DNA from: Acinetobacter terrae | Lineage (GTDB): Bacteria; Pseudomonadota; Gammaproteobacteria; Pseudomonadales; Moraxellaceae | Assembly (NCBI RefSeq): GCF_013004375.1 | Contig: NZ_JABERI010000004.1 | Coordinates: 1-58,175 of the forward strand | Reading direction: 5' to 3' | Length of the DNA: 58,175 nt | In this document: positions 45,094 through 54,234 of the stretch, piece after piece | How the letters are laid out: the number at the start of each line of letters is the position of its first letter | Position numbering within the stretch: position 1 is the first letter of the stretch | Made by a program: the position numbers and the translations under genes | Notes under the pieces: generated by a model | The model's input: the letters and a program-made list of their open reading frames with translations, nothing else | Told to the model about the DNA's origin: nothing | The model's database searches: none

Positions 45094-46173
45094 TTAAGCA
45101 TTGCGTTTCGCAAAGTCATCCATAAAGTTAACAAGAGCCTGTACACCTTCTAATGGTACAGCGTTATAAATACTTGCACGCATACCACCAACTGAACGGT
45201 GCCCTGCCAAATTAAGAAGATGATTTTGTTCAGCTTCTTTCAAGAACAATTTATCTAGATCCGCATTTGCCAAAGTAAATGGAACATTCATGATTGAACG
45301 GTTTTGTTCTGCAATCGGATTCGCGTAGAAATCACTCGCGTCGATATAGCCATAAAGCAATTTGGCTTTTTCAAGGTTTACTTTATGAATGGCTTCAACA
45401 CCGCCATTTTCAAGTAACCATTCAAATACCAAGCCAGACAAATACCATGCATAAGTTGATGGCGTATTCACCATTGAATCATTTTTCGCTTGTGCAGAAT
45501 ATTTTAAAATGCTTGGAATTTCAGGTTTCGCTTGATCAAGCAAATCATCACGAATAATCACTAAAGTTAAGCCAGCAGGACCAATATTCTTTTGCGCGCC
45601 TGCATAGATTAAACCAAATTTGGACACATCAATCGGTGCGGAAAGAATGCTTGAAGATAAATCCGATACCAATGGTGCATTCACTTCAGGAATGCCCGCA
45701 AATTGAAGACCACCAATGGTTTCGTTATCTGCATAATGCACATAAGCCGCATCGTCAGATAAGTTCCACTGGCTTTGATCCGTAATCGCTAACTTACCGT
45801 TAATGCTTGTGCCTGCTTCCACGACATTGATATCGCCATAGCGTTGTGCTTCTTTTAGCGCTTTTTCAGACCAGATTCCGGTATGGATATAGTCAGCTTT
45901 ATTATTTTTGCCTAAAAGGTTTAAAGGAATTGCAGAGAATTGAAGTGAAGCACCACCCTGCAAGAACAATACTTTATAGTTCTCTGGGATGTTCATCAAT
46001 TTGCGTAAATCTGCTTCTGCTTTTTCTGCCACAGCAACATAGTCACTACTACGGTGACTCATTTCCATGATCGAAAGACCTTTGCCATGCCAATCGAGCA
46101 TTTCAGCTTGGGCTTTTTCTAAAACGGCAGTCGGTAATGCAGCAGGGCCAGCACAGAAATTGTACGCGCGCAT
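45094..46173 (-). CDS. serC: Phosphoserine aminotransferase
   Basis: 359 residues from the ATG at 46173 (MRAYNFCAGPAALP), with AAGGAA upstream; the frame beyond it is not coding. PLP enzyme of serine synthesis, also used for 3-hydroxy-4-phospho-threonine in pyridoxal phosphate synthesis. Family motifs: EMSHRSSDYVAVAEKAE near 38-54, LFLQGGASLQFSAIPLNLL near 73-91, the PLP lysine in YAGAQKNIGPAG near 190-201, and GHRSVGGMRASIYNA near 325-339. Normal length. Confidence 0.96.
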   Translation of the reverse strand: MRAYNFCAGPAALPTAVLEKAQAEMLDWHGKGLSIMEMSHRSSDYVAVAEKAEADLRKLMNIPENYKVLFLQGGASLQFSAIPLNLLGKNNKADYIHTGIWSEKALKEAQRYGDINVVEAGTSINGKLAITDQSQWNLSDDAAYVHYADNETIGGLQFAGIPEVNAPLVSDLSSSILSAPIDVSKFGLIYAGAQKNIGPAGLTLVIIRDDLLDQAKPEIPSILKYSAQAKNDSMVNTPSTYAWYLSGLVFEWLLENGGVEAIHKVNLEKAKLLYGYIDASDFYANPIAEQNRSIMNVPFTLANADLDKLFLKEAEQNHLLNLAGHRSVGGMRASIYNAVPLEGVQALVNFMDDFAKRNA

Positions 46174-46713
46174 GATTTTTCCTTTCAAAGTGAAACACAA
46201 TAAAATAACGGCATTTAACCACAGATAGCTTGTGCTTGCAGTAAATTATCCTGAAAATATTTCAATGCTGTCGGACATTTAAAGTCAAAAGTTCAATAAA
46301 GGACTATTGTTGTTTTCGGTTTAATAATTTCATTAAACGGTTCCATCCGTGATTAAATAACTGACTGTACGAACAATTAAACTAAAAATCACAATAACAG
46401 CATAAATAAGAACCGCCAAAAAAACCTGAATAGCAAACTCGACCCAGCGTAAACCAAGACAGATTAATTGAGGATTTATATCCAGTTTTTTTGTTGTTTT
46501 AAATCGGTTATTGGAACATCACCTGCCCATCACGTCAGTTTCGTGTGGTTACTTCCTATAAATTAAAATGGCTTACCCAGGTTGCTATGCCAGACTTTAT
46601 TCGTATTCACTCACAGTATTTTTGTCACATTATCGAGTAAGGACGTTGTAGCTTTAATCTTAAATAGTTCTTAATATACAATTGCATATTAAACACGAAT
46701 GCGAACAACAATA
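46174..46713. other. Spacer between serC and the TolC operon
   Basis: About 540 bp with no intact gene. It holds a membrane-protein-like frame without a standard start (46333-46518 minus) and is followed by the promoter of the export operon. A Lrp- or serine-related control site for serC was not recognised. Confidence 0.4.
46333..46518 (-). pseudogene. Possible degraded small membrane-protein gene
   Basis: A 61-codon open frame reading KKLDINPQLICLGLRWVEF, then a hydrophobic helix AIQVFLAVLIYAVIVIFSLIV, and ending SYLITDGTV. It has no ATG, GTG or TTG start. A second frame just upstream reads AGDVPITDLKQQK and runs into the A7 tract at the point where it would join, which suggests a frameshift in that homopolymer. 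It may be a disrupted gene or, less likely, use CTG. Confidence 0.35.
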
Positions 46714-46743
46714 AAGACATCTTATTTTCAAGCGATGTATAAT
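46714..46743 (+). promoter_or_regulatory. Candidate promoter of the TolC/HlyD/ABC-2 operon
   Basis: A perfect -10 TATAAT at 46738-46743 with AAGACA (46714-46719, four of six matches to TTGACA) at 18-bp spacing. The predicted start site near 46750 leaves too little leader for the ATG at 46752 and supports the ATG at 46773. Confidence 0.5.
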
Positions 46744-46772
46744 TTATAACAATGATGTTGAGAGCCGAATTT

Positions 46773-48263
46773 ATGTTACTGAATTTGACATGGGCACAAG
46801 AAAATATAGACCAGACCATCAGAACGATAATCAAGATTGCTCTATTGTCTAGCGCCACTATTTATGCAACGACAACATTGGCTCAAAGCATCAGTTATGC
46901 ACAAGCTGAACAATCAATTTTAAAGGATTCATATAGCACCCAAGCCAATCAGGCCTTGCAGCAGGCTTCCCAACTTGAAGCTGAAGCAGTAAAAGGTTTA
47001 GGTCTGCCCCGTGTGGACTTAAATGTACGGGCTTATGCTTTTCATAATGAAGTGGATATTCCGCTCGATTCTTTTAAAAACAATTTGGAACAAACGCTTT
47101 CTCAAGGCATCAACGATCGTGTGAATCAGCAAAACTTGCCTTCAATAATAGCTGATCCTTTAAAAGAAGGTCTCAATCAAACCATTCACAGCGGTATAGG
47201 CTTATTTCCTGATTCTGCGAATGTGATTTTGGAAGATCAGGTGATTCGTCCCACAGTTTCAGTATTGATGCCGCTTTATACCGGTGGGCTGACTTCCAGT
47301 GCCAAAGAAGTCGCCAGTATTAAAGCGCAGCGTAGTCAGCTCAATACCCAGCAACAGCAAGATCTACAACGTTTTGAACTGATTCAGGCTTATTTTAATG
47401 CACAACTACAAAAACAATTACTCGATTCAAGCCGTTCCAATTTTAATGCTATGCAAACCCACTATAACAACGCACTCAAACTGGAAAAGCAGGGTTTTAT
47501 TAGCAAAGGTCAGCGCATGCAGTTTGAAGTGGCAAAAAACAATGCGCAGCGGATTTATCAAAATGCTGAAGCCAATCTCAGATCGAGTCTTTTTCAACTG
47601 AATAATCTTTTGCAAAGCAGCCAGATTACGGAGCTTAGCACCCCGCTTTTTGTGAATTCTACGCAAAGCCAATCTTTAAATAGCTTGCTAAAAACCTATC
47701 AGGATCAATCTTCTCTGATTCGTAAAATGAAAATGGATACTCAACTGGCCAATGCCAATGTCAAAGCGCAAAGTGCAGCGAAAAAGCCCAATCTTTTTGC
47801 CTTTGGGGAATACAGTCTGGATGAAAAGCAAAACTGGATTGTCGGTGTAGTGGCACGCTATAACCTGTTTTCAGGGGTCGACAAAAACAAAAATATTCAA
47901 GCGGCAGAATTACAACGCTATGCTTCGGAACTGATGACTGAACGCAGCAAGCAGGAAATTGAAAATATTATTTATAAATCGTATAGCGAAGTGACCACAG
48001 CCCAGCAAAGTCACCAGTTACTACAGCAAAATATGAAAGCTGCTCAGGAAAACTTGCGTATTCAAACTCTGTCCTTTAAAGAAGATATGGGTACCGCTAC
48101 CCAAGTCGTTGATGCGCAAAATGCCCTAACCGGTTTAAAAAGTGAAATGGCGCTGAATGCTTATAAATATGTGATGTCTCTGGCGGCTTTATTGCAAAGC
48201 CACGGCTCGATCAATCAATTTCAAAGCTATGTTAATCAAGCTCAAACCAACTATATCCGTTAA
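46773..48263 (+). CDS. TolC-family outer membrane efflux protein
   Basis: 496 residues from the ATG at 46773 (GAGAG upstream; the ATG at 46752 is less likely). Signal peptide with a long charged start and hydrophobic core (IKIALLSSATIYATTTLAQS, to about residue 39). Then the TolC fold: paired long coiled-coil helices (AEQSILKDSYSTQANQALQQ; VASIKAQRSQLNTQQQQDLQ) and beta-barrel strands (VRPTVSVLMPLYTGG; IVGVVARYNLFSG). It forms the outer-membrane exit duct. First gene of a four-gene export operon (next gene 18 bases on). Confidence 0.9.
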   Translation: MLLNLTWAQENIDQTIRTIIKIALLSSATIYATTTLAQSISYAQAEQSILKDSYSTQANQALQQASQLEAEAVKGLGLPRVDLNVRAYAFHNEVDIPLDSFKNNLEQTLSQGINDRVNQQNLPSIIADPLKEGLNQTIHSGIGLFPDSANVILEDQVIRPTVSVLMPLYTGGLTSSAKEVASIKAQRSQLNTQQQQDLQRFELIQAYFNAQLQKQLLDSSRSNFNAMQTHYNNALKLEKQGFISKGQRMQFEVAKNNAQRIYQNAEANLRSSLFQLNNLLQSSQITELSTPLFVNSTQSQSLNSLLKTYQDQSSLIRKMKMDTQLANANVKAQSAAKKPNLFAFGEYSLDEKQNWIVGVVARYNLFSGVDKNKNIQAAELQRYASELMTERSKQEIENIIYKSYSEVTTAQQSHQLLQQNMKAAQENLRIQTLSFKEDMGTATQVVDAQNALTGLKSEMALNAYKYVMSLAALLQSHGSINQFQSYVNQAQTNYIR

Positions 48264-48281
48264 TTTTTGATGGGGAAAAAC

Positions 48282-49463
48282 ATGAATCAAGATCAAAACA
48301 AGCCTGATCAAGATGTAGAAAACGCCTCATCAGAAGGAAGCTCTACAGATACATCAGCTCAAAGCAGTAACGTGGATACTCAAGCGACATCTGAACAGCA
48401 GACCCATGCAGATGACGCATTTTTCAGTTATTCAGAACAAGCTCAAACCACTGAAAATACCGAGCCAAATCCCAAAAAGTCAGCTGTCATTAAAGTTGTC
48501 GGTATCATCGTGCTGATTCTATTGTTAGGCTTAATTGCTTTCGGCTTATGGAAAAGCTATCAACCCAAACAAGTTGAACTGCAAGGTCGGGTTGAAGCGG
48601 AAACCATTCATGTCAGTACCAAAGTGCCGAGTCGCATTGAAGAAGTCTATGTGCATGAGGGGGATAAAGTTAAAAAAGGTCAGGAGTTAGTACGATTATT
48701 CAGCCCTGAAGTCGATGCAAAAAAACAGCAGGCTCTAGCTTCCCTGCAATCTGCTTTAGCACTGCAATCCACTGCCGATCGTGGTTCGCAGCAAGAAAAT
48801 ATCGAAACTCTGTATGCCAACTGGCAAAGCCTAAAAGCGCAGCAGACTTTAGCGCAAACCACTTATCAACGTGGTGCCAACCTGTTTAAAGAAGGGGTTA
48901 TTTCTCGCCAACGTCGGGATGAAATGCAAGCTGCAGCAGCGTCAGCCACTCAAATTACCGAAGCGGCTTATCAACAATATAAACGTGCCAAGCGTGGCAG
49001 CACACCAGAACAAAAATCTTTAGCCAATGCACAGGTGGAAATTACCAAAGCGGCGGTTGCGGAAGCCAATGCATTAGAAGCAGAAACCAAATTGCTGTCC
49101 CCGATTAATGGCACCGTGTCTAAAACCTATGGTAAAGCCTCTGAACTGGTGGCAATCGCTGTACCTATAGTCAGCCTTATTGAGGATGATGATTTATGGG
49201 TGAGTGTGGATGTCCGTGAAGACATCTATGCGCAAGTTTATAAAAGCAAAACCATTGAAGGTTTCATTCCAGCCTTAAATCAAACTGCGACTTTTAAAAT
49301 TAAAAATATAGATGCTGAAGGTGAATTTGCCACCATTAAAACCACACGCCAAACCGGTGGTTATGACATTCGTAGTTTTAAAGTTCATTTAGCGCCTGTA
49401 CAACCGATTGCAGATTTAAAAGTGGGCATGAGCGTGCTATTTAAAATTGCAGAGCCTAAATAA
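48282..49463 (+). CDS. HlyD-family periplasmic adaptor
   Basis: 393 residues from the ATG at 48282, with GGGGAA upstream. An unusually long acidic, Ser/Gln-rich cytoplasmic N-terminus (residues 1-65) precedes one transmembrane helix near 68-88 (VIKVVGIIVLILLLGLIAFG). The lipoyl/barrel-sandwich halves follow (GRVEAETIHVSTKVPSRIEE near 102-121, KLLSPINGTVSKTY near 268) around a coiled-coil hairpin, then a beta-barrel domain. It links the inner-membrane pump to the TolC-type duct. It overlaps the next gene by one base. Confidence 0.92.
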   Translation: MNQDQNKPDQDVENASSEGSSTDTSAQSSNVDTQATSEQQTHADDAFFSYSEQAQTTENTEPNPKKSAVIKVVGIIVLILLLGLIAFGLWKSYQPKQVELQGRVEAETIHVSTKVPSRIEEVYVHEGDKVKKGQELVRLFSPEVDAKKQQALASLQSALALQSTADRGSQQENIETLYANWQSLKAQQTLAQTTYQRGANLFKEGVISRQRRDEMQAAAASATQITEAAYQQYKRAKRGSTPEQKSLANAQVEITKAAVAEANALEAETKLLSPINGTVSKTYGKASELVAIAVPIVSLIEDDDLWVSVDVREDIYAQVYKSKTIEGFIPALNQTATFKIKNIDAEGEFATIKTTRQTGGYDIRSFKVHLAPVQPIADLKVGMSVLFKIAEPK

Positions 49464-50593
49464 TGTGGTCTGGCATACTGCGTGAATTACGCTATTTATT
49501 GACACATAAATGGGACTTGTGTTTAGTCACACTTGCGCCTTTATTTATTATTGTATTATTTAGCAGCATGTTTTATCAGGGCAAGCCTGAGCATTTACCC
49601 ATTGCAATCATTGACCAAGACCAAAGTGAACTGAGCCGAAATATTGAAAAATATGTCAGCCATAATTCCACTCTAGACATCGTAGTTGTTTCACAGAGCC
49701 CGGATGAAGTTGAACGTCTGCTCAATCAAACTAAAATCTGGGGTTATATTTCTATTCCAGCAGGTGCGGAACAACGACTGGTTCAAGCCGAAGATGCTGA
49801 AATCAGTATTGTATTCAATCAAAGCTATTTTAGTGTCGGAAATAGCATTTCCTCTGCAATGCTGGTCAGTACTGTCGAGGCAATCGCGGATTTTACAGGA
49901 CACAATTATCTGGAAAATATAATTCCTTATGTAGATATTCCTACGCCAAATGTCAAAATATCGCCTTTATATAATCCTGGTTTAAATTACGAGTTCTACC
50001 TGGAACCGTTTGTGGTTCCTGCAATCTTGCATTTACTGCTGTGTTGTTGTGTGGCTTTTGCGGTTGGGCAAGAGCTTAAATTTAACAGCACAGGAAAATG
50101 GCTCAATCAACGTACTATTTTCAGTGCCTTATTTGCCAAGAACTTAACCTATGTACTAATTTTTACTGCATGGACGTGGGTGTGGATGTTCTGGCTGATT
50201 GAAATTCGTGGCTGGTTCGTCGCAGGTCATTTATGGATCATTCTACTTGGTCAGTTTTTCTTTTATAGCGCTTATGCTTTTATGAGTAGTACTGTGGTTT
50301 TAGCCACCCGTGACTTAGCCAAGTCTTTCGGTCTTATTGCGGTGTATGGGGGGTCGTCTTTAAGTTTTGCGGGGGTAACTTTACCGCTTAATAATGCTCC
50401 ACTATTTACCCAATTTTGGGCCAATATTATTCCTTATACGCCCTATGCAAAATTGCAAACTGAACAATGGGTAATTGGCAGTCCTGTATCTATTTCCCTA
50501 TTACCACTTGCGGTGTTGGCTATTTATTGTCTGCTCTATTTTGCTACTGCGTATTTCTTCCTGAGTAAATATTTAAAGGAAGTTAAGTCATGA
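49463..50593 (+). CDS. ABC-2 type permease, first subunit
   Basis: 376 residues of the ABC2_membrane_3 type (YhhJ/YbhS/YbhR-like). One N-terminal transmembrane helix near 20-38 (LCLVTLAPLFIIVLFSSMF), a periplasmic domain of about 140 residues starting KPEHLPIAIIDQDQSELS, then five or six C-terminal helices. It would form the membrane pore with the next gene product. Starts on the last base of the adaptor gene and overlaps the next gene by four bases. No ATP-binding subunit is encoded beside it. Confidence 0.88.
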   Translation: MWSGILRELRYLLTHKWDLCLVTLAPLFIIVLFSSMFYQGKPEHLPIAIIDQDQSELSRNIEKYVSHNSTLDIVVVSQSPDEVERLLNQTKIWGYISIPAGAEQRLVQAEDAEISIVFNQSYFSVGNSISSAMLVSTVEAIADFTGHNYLENIIPYVDIPTPNVKISPLYNPGLNYEFYLEPFVVPAILHLLLCCCVAFAVGQELKFNSTGKWLNQRTIFSALFAKNLTYVLIFTAWTWVWMFWLIEIRGWFVAGHLWIILLGQFFFYSAYAFMSSTVVLATRDLAKSFGLIAVYGGSSLSFAGVTLPLNNAPLFTQFWANIIPYTPYAKLQTEQWVIGSPVSISLLPLAVLAIYCLLYFATAYFFLSKYLKEVKS

Positions 50594-51699
50594 AAAATAG
50601 CATCAAAGACTTTCTACACTTTTATTTCAAAAGCTTTAAAGATATTGCACGTAATGCTTCAATCTTTACCACTTTGGTACTTTCGGTATTTTTTTATAGC
50701 TTCTTTTACCCCACCGCCTATAAAGCCGAACATGCCGAGTCTTTACCGATTGTGATTGTGGATGAAGAACAAAGCATGATCACCTCCACTATTATTGATG
50801 AAGTTTCGAAAAGCCCAAACGTGAAAATAAAGGCAGTCACAGGCAATTTTGCTGAGGCGGAAATGATGGTCAAAACCCAGCAAGCGGATGGTATTTTGCT
50901 ATTGCCTGAAAATTTATCCAACAGCATTCATCGTGGCGAAGTCGGTGGCGTTGGCTTATATTTAAGTGCGGCCTATTTTTTAAGGACCAAACAGATTGGT
51001 TTGGGTTTGGCGACTTCAATTGAATATGCCATTGCTGAACGGGCGCAGAAATTTGGTAATATTTCGCATTTCTCCCCTGCACTTTCCATTCATCAAGTTC
51101 CATTATTCAATACCATGTCTGGTTATGGCAGTTATATTTTTCCAGCCATTGCCCCTTTAATTATTTATCAGACGATTTTTTTGGGTTTAAGTATGCTGAT
51201 TGCAGGTTATCGATTGCAAAACTGGCGACCCAGCAAAACTGAATTTTTTGCCATCTTTAGTGCCATTTTAACCATTGGCTGTTTGGGCTGTTTCTATTTA
51301 TTTGGCTTTACTTTCTGGTTCTATGATTATCCGCATGGTGGAAATTTCTTCGGCATGCTGATTGGCGTACCGATTTTTATCAGTTGCGTGATTGGTCTAA
51401 CCATGGTGATTGCCTCATTTTTAGATATGCCTGAACGTGCAGGCCATGTGATTGTCTTTACTTCCATTCCACTATTTTTACTGTCAGGGACAGCATGGCC
51501 ACATGCTGCAATGCCTGAGTGGATGCAATGGCTGGGAAATATCCTGCCTTCGACTCAAGGCATTCAAATGTTTATTCAGCTGAATCAAATGGGTGTGCCT
51601 TTAAATATCGTGATTCCGAAAATGATTTATTTGGCAACTCTGGGAGCGGTGTTATTGGTTTGGGGATATTTCCGACTAAGCCAACCGGATCAAAAATAA
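50590..51699 (+). CDS. ABC-2 type permease, second subunit
   Basis: 369 residues with the same architecture as the preceding subunit: N-terminal helix near 22-40 (IFTTLVLSVFFYSFFYP), periplasmic domain starting AEHAESLPIVIVDEEQS, and C-terminal helices with FTSIPLFLLSGTAWPHAAMPEWMQ near 297-320, a motif of ABC-2 permeases. The two subunits are paralogues. Last gene of the operon; no clear terminator after it. Confidence 0.88.
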   Translation: MKNSIKDFLHFYFKSFKDIARNASIFTTLVLSVFFYSFFYPTAYKAEHAESLPIVIVDEEQSMITSTIIDEVSKSPNVKIKAVTGNFAEAEMMVKTQQADGILLLPENLSNSIHRGEVGGVGLYLSAAYFLRTKQIGLGLATSIEYAIAERAQKFGNISHFSPALSIHQVPLFNTMSGYGSYIFPAIAPLIIYQTIFLGLSMLIAGYRLQNWRPSKTEFFAIFSAILTIGCLGCFYLFGFTFWFYDYPHGGNFFGMLIGVPIFISCVIGLTMVIASFLDMPERAGHVIVFTSIPLFLLSGTAWPHAAMPEWMQWLGNILPSTQGIQMFIQLNQMGVPLNIVIPKMIYLATLGAVLLVWGYFRLSQPDQK

Positions 51700-51972
51700 G
51701 AGTTTGATCGTCTTTCTTATAAGATTATTAAATAAAACTTTACAATTTGATTAAATTTACAACTAAAACTGAATTTTTTTTAACCCATCGCATCAATTGT
51801 GAAGAAAAAAGTTAGATTGAATATACTAATCGATGCAAAATAGCCCTTTGTTCATATTTCATGAATATTTTTTATATTATTCATTCCCATGCTCCCATTA
51901 ACATGTCTTTATGATGTCGACAGCGTTATTACAGCATTTTTTTCACTAAATATCTGATTTTAAGGGCTTAGC

Positions 51973-53268
51973 ATGAAGAAGATTAAGATTAGCCTTGCGT
52001 GGCAAATCGTAATTGCGCTCATTTTAGGTGTGCTTGTAGGCTCTTTTCTACATTATTCTCCCGAATATCGTGAAACTCTGATTAATAATTTACTTAGCCC
52101 TTTGGGTTCAATCTTTATTAATTTAATTAAGATGATCGTCATTCCACTTGTGGTTTCAATGCTGATTTTAGGTATTGCAAATGCAAGTCATGGTCAAAAT
52201 GTAGGTAAGCTCGGTTTTAAAACCATTGTCTATTTTGAAATTATTACCACAGTTGCCATTATTATTGGTTTAGTTGCGGCAAATGTATTTCAGCCGGGTG
52301 CCGGTATTGATATGTCGAGTTTAACGCAAACCGATATCTCTCAATATCAGCAAACCACAAATGAAGTGAGTAACCAGTCACATGGTCTGGTGAATACTGT
52401 TCTATCTTTAATTCCTTCCAATATTTTCGGTTCACTGACTGATGGGCATATGTTGCCAATTATCTTCTTCTCAGTGATTTTCGGTATTGGTTTAGGATCT
52501 TTAGCGAAAGAAACCAAGAAACCATTAATTGATGTGTTGCATGCAATTTCTGAAACCATGTTCAAAGTGACGCACATGATCATGCTATTCGCACCTTTCG
52601 GTGTATTTGGCCTGATTGCGGCAACCGTTGCGAACTTTGGATTTAGTTCTCTGCTTCCATTATTGAAGTTGGCTCTTCTGGTGTATGGCGCTATTTTCTT
52701 CTTCATCTTTGTCATTTTAGGTTTAGTTGCTAAATTCTGTGGTTTCAGCATTTGGGAAATTATTAAAATTCTAAAAGATGAACTGATTCTTTCCTATTCA
52801 ACTGCAAGTTCTGAAACCGTCTTACCGCGTATCATGGAAAAAATGGAAGCGTATGGTGCACCTAAGTCGATTACCAGTTTCGTCATTCCAATCGGTTATT
52901 CGTTTAACCTGGATGGTTCGACCTTATATCAAAGTATTGCGGCTATCTTTATTGCGCAACTTTACGGTATTGATTTAAGTGTGACACAGCAAGTGATTTT
53001 GGTTCTTACCTTAATGATTACCTCTAAAGGGATTGCTGGTGTTCCAGGCGTGTCTTTCGTGGTGCTGTTGGCGACATTGGGCAGTGTGGGCATTCCACTT
53101 GAAGGTTTGGCATTTATTGCCGGGATTGACCGTATTCTAGATATGGCGCGTACAGTATTAAATGTAATTGGTAACTCGTTGGCTGTTCTTGTGATCAGTA
53201 AATGGGAAGGTCAATTCGATACTGAAAAGCAAAAAGATTATCAAGTTGAAATGAAAGAAGCTGCATAA
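51973..53268 (+). CDS. gltP: Glutamate/dicarboxylate:cation symporter GltP family
   Basis: 431 residues of the DAACS family. N-terminal helices (IVIALILGVLVGSFLH), FINLIKMIVIPLVVSMLI near 48-65, the re-entrant serine-rich loop SYSTASSETVLP near 274-285, IPIGYSFNLDGSTLYQS near 301-317 (GYSFNLDGST is the transport-site signature), and ITSKGIAGVPGVSF near 344-357. It imports glutamate, aspartate or C4-dicarboxylates with protons or sodium; which one cannot be told. Alone in its unit, with 273 bases upstream for a promoter and a strong terminator downstream. Confidence 0.93.
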   Translation: MKKIKISLAWQIVIALILGVLVGSFLHYSPEYRETLINNLLSPLGSIFINLIKMIVIPLVVSMLILGIANASHGQNVGKLGFKTIVYFEIITTVAIIIGLVAANVFQPGAGIDMSSLTQTDISQYQQTTNEVSNQSHGLVNTVLSLIPSNIFGSLTDGHMLPIIFFSVIFGIGLGSLAKETKKPLIDVLHAISETMFKVTHMIMLFAPFGVFGLIAATVANFGFSSLLPLLKLALLVYGAIFFFIFVILGLVAKFCGFSIWEIIKILKDELILSYSTASSETVLPRIMEKMEAYGAPKSITSFVIPIGYSFNLDGSTLYQSIAAIFIAQLYGIDLSVTQQVILVLTLMITSKGIAGVPGVSFVVLLATLGSVGIPLEGLAFIAGIDRILDMARTVLNVIGNSLAVLVISKWEGQFDTEKQKDYQVEMKEAA

Positions 53269-53283
53269 TTCATAAGATTGAAA

Positions 53284-53307
53284 AAGGAAGCTTCGGCTTC
53301 CTTCTTT
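53284..53307. terminator. gltP terminator with UUCG loop
   Basis: AAGGAAGC-TTCG-GCTTCCTT (53284-53303), a very stable tetraloop hairpin, followed by CTTTAT. A preceding A-run also allows minus-strand use. Confidence 0.85.
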
Positions 53308-53325
53308 ATAAATAAATATAATATC

Positions 53326-54102
53326 CTAATCGTTTTTTAGCTTGGAAATAAATGAACTCTCTTTTCTAAAGAATTCAAAATGAATTTCCTCTCCAGTTTC
53401 ACTATACTTCTTAGATACAATAAGTTGAATATTTTGAAATTGATACTTATCATTTTCATCACAATATTTTATTTCAAAATCTAGATCAAATTTATCTTCA
53501 TCTTCAAATTCGAATCCATTAATAACTATAAATTCAATATCTTGATTATTGTGACTAGCTTGTTCTAACAGGTCCATACTATGAATTGAAATCAAGGAAC
53601 TATATCTACTTTTTACACTAATATTTATTTCCCTGCATGTTGAACGACTATTTTTTATTTCACATTTTAGAAGACTCATTGCTTTATTATCTAAATTATT
53701 TAAAGGTGACATACTTACGTTAAAAAAGTGAAAAAATGGTTGAGCTCTTATTTTTTCCAACTCTTCAATACGTTTATCCCTTAATTGAATAAGATCTAAC
53801 TCTACTTTTGTAGCGTCAACTAGTGCTTTTTGTTGTTCTACACTATTTTTTAATTCATCTGCTTGTAATTTAATGGCCTTAGTATTTTGCTTTAACTCTT
53901 CACCTTGTTGGCGATAACCAAAAACTAGCCATAAGAATGCCAACGGTGCAAATGTACCAGCCAAAAAATCCCCCCACTCATTAGGTTTCATTTCTTTAAT
54001 TTCCGCTACATCACCAATAAAAAGTATAATTATGAAAACTAAATAAGTTCCTGAAACAACAGTTAAAGTTTGAAATTTTGATGATAATTTATTATTTTCC
54101 AT
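53326..54102 (-). CDS. Two-helix membrane protein with coiled coil, AbiC-like architecture
   Basis: 258 residues. Helix 1 near 12-28 (TVVSGTYLVFIIILFIGD), then KPNEWGDFLAGTFAPLAFLW (about 39-58) as helix 2, followed by a coiled coil (GYRQQGEELKQNTKAIKLQ to about residue 118) and a C-terminal cytoplasmic domain rich in Phe and beta segments. The NEWGDFLAG-FAPL helix plus Gln/Glu coiled coil is the layout of putative phage abortive-infection proteins (putAbiC-like) and of related unnamed families. This is architectural likeness only. Distinctly AT-rich, between gltP and gyrA. Terminators stand on both sides. Confidence 0.7.
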   Translation of the reverse strand: MENNKLSSKFQTLTVVSGTYLVFIIILFIGDVAEIKEMKPNEWGDFLAGTFAPLAFLWLVFGYRQQGEELKQNTKAIKLQADELKNSVEQQKALVDATKVELDLIQLRDKRIEELEKIRAQPFFHFFNVSMSPLNNLDNKAMSLLKCEIKNSRSTCREINISVKSRYSSLISIHSMDLLEQASHNNQDIEFIVINGFEFEDEDKFDLDFEIKYCDENDKYQFQNIQLIVSKKYSETGEEIHFEFFRKESSFISKLKND

Positions 54103-54193
54103 AATTAATCTTTGCCTATAATAGAAATTAAATTCACTATATTTTTAAATTCGTATCTATAACTCATCTTTTTTAGGATTGAACAATAAGCAT

Positions 54194-54221
54194 AAAAAAG
54201 GACGCTTACGCGTCCTTTTTT
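54194..54221 (-). terminator. gyrA terminator
   Basis: AAAAAAGGACGC-TTAC-GCGTCCTTTTT (54194-54220). The A-run on the plus strand gives the U-run for gyrA on the minus strand. Confidence 0.9.
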
Positions 54222-54234
54222 ATTACTACAAAAC

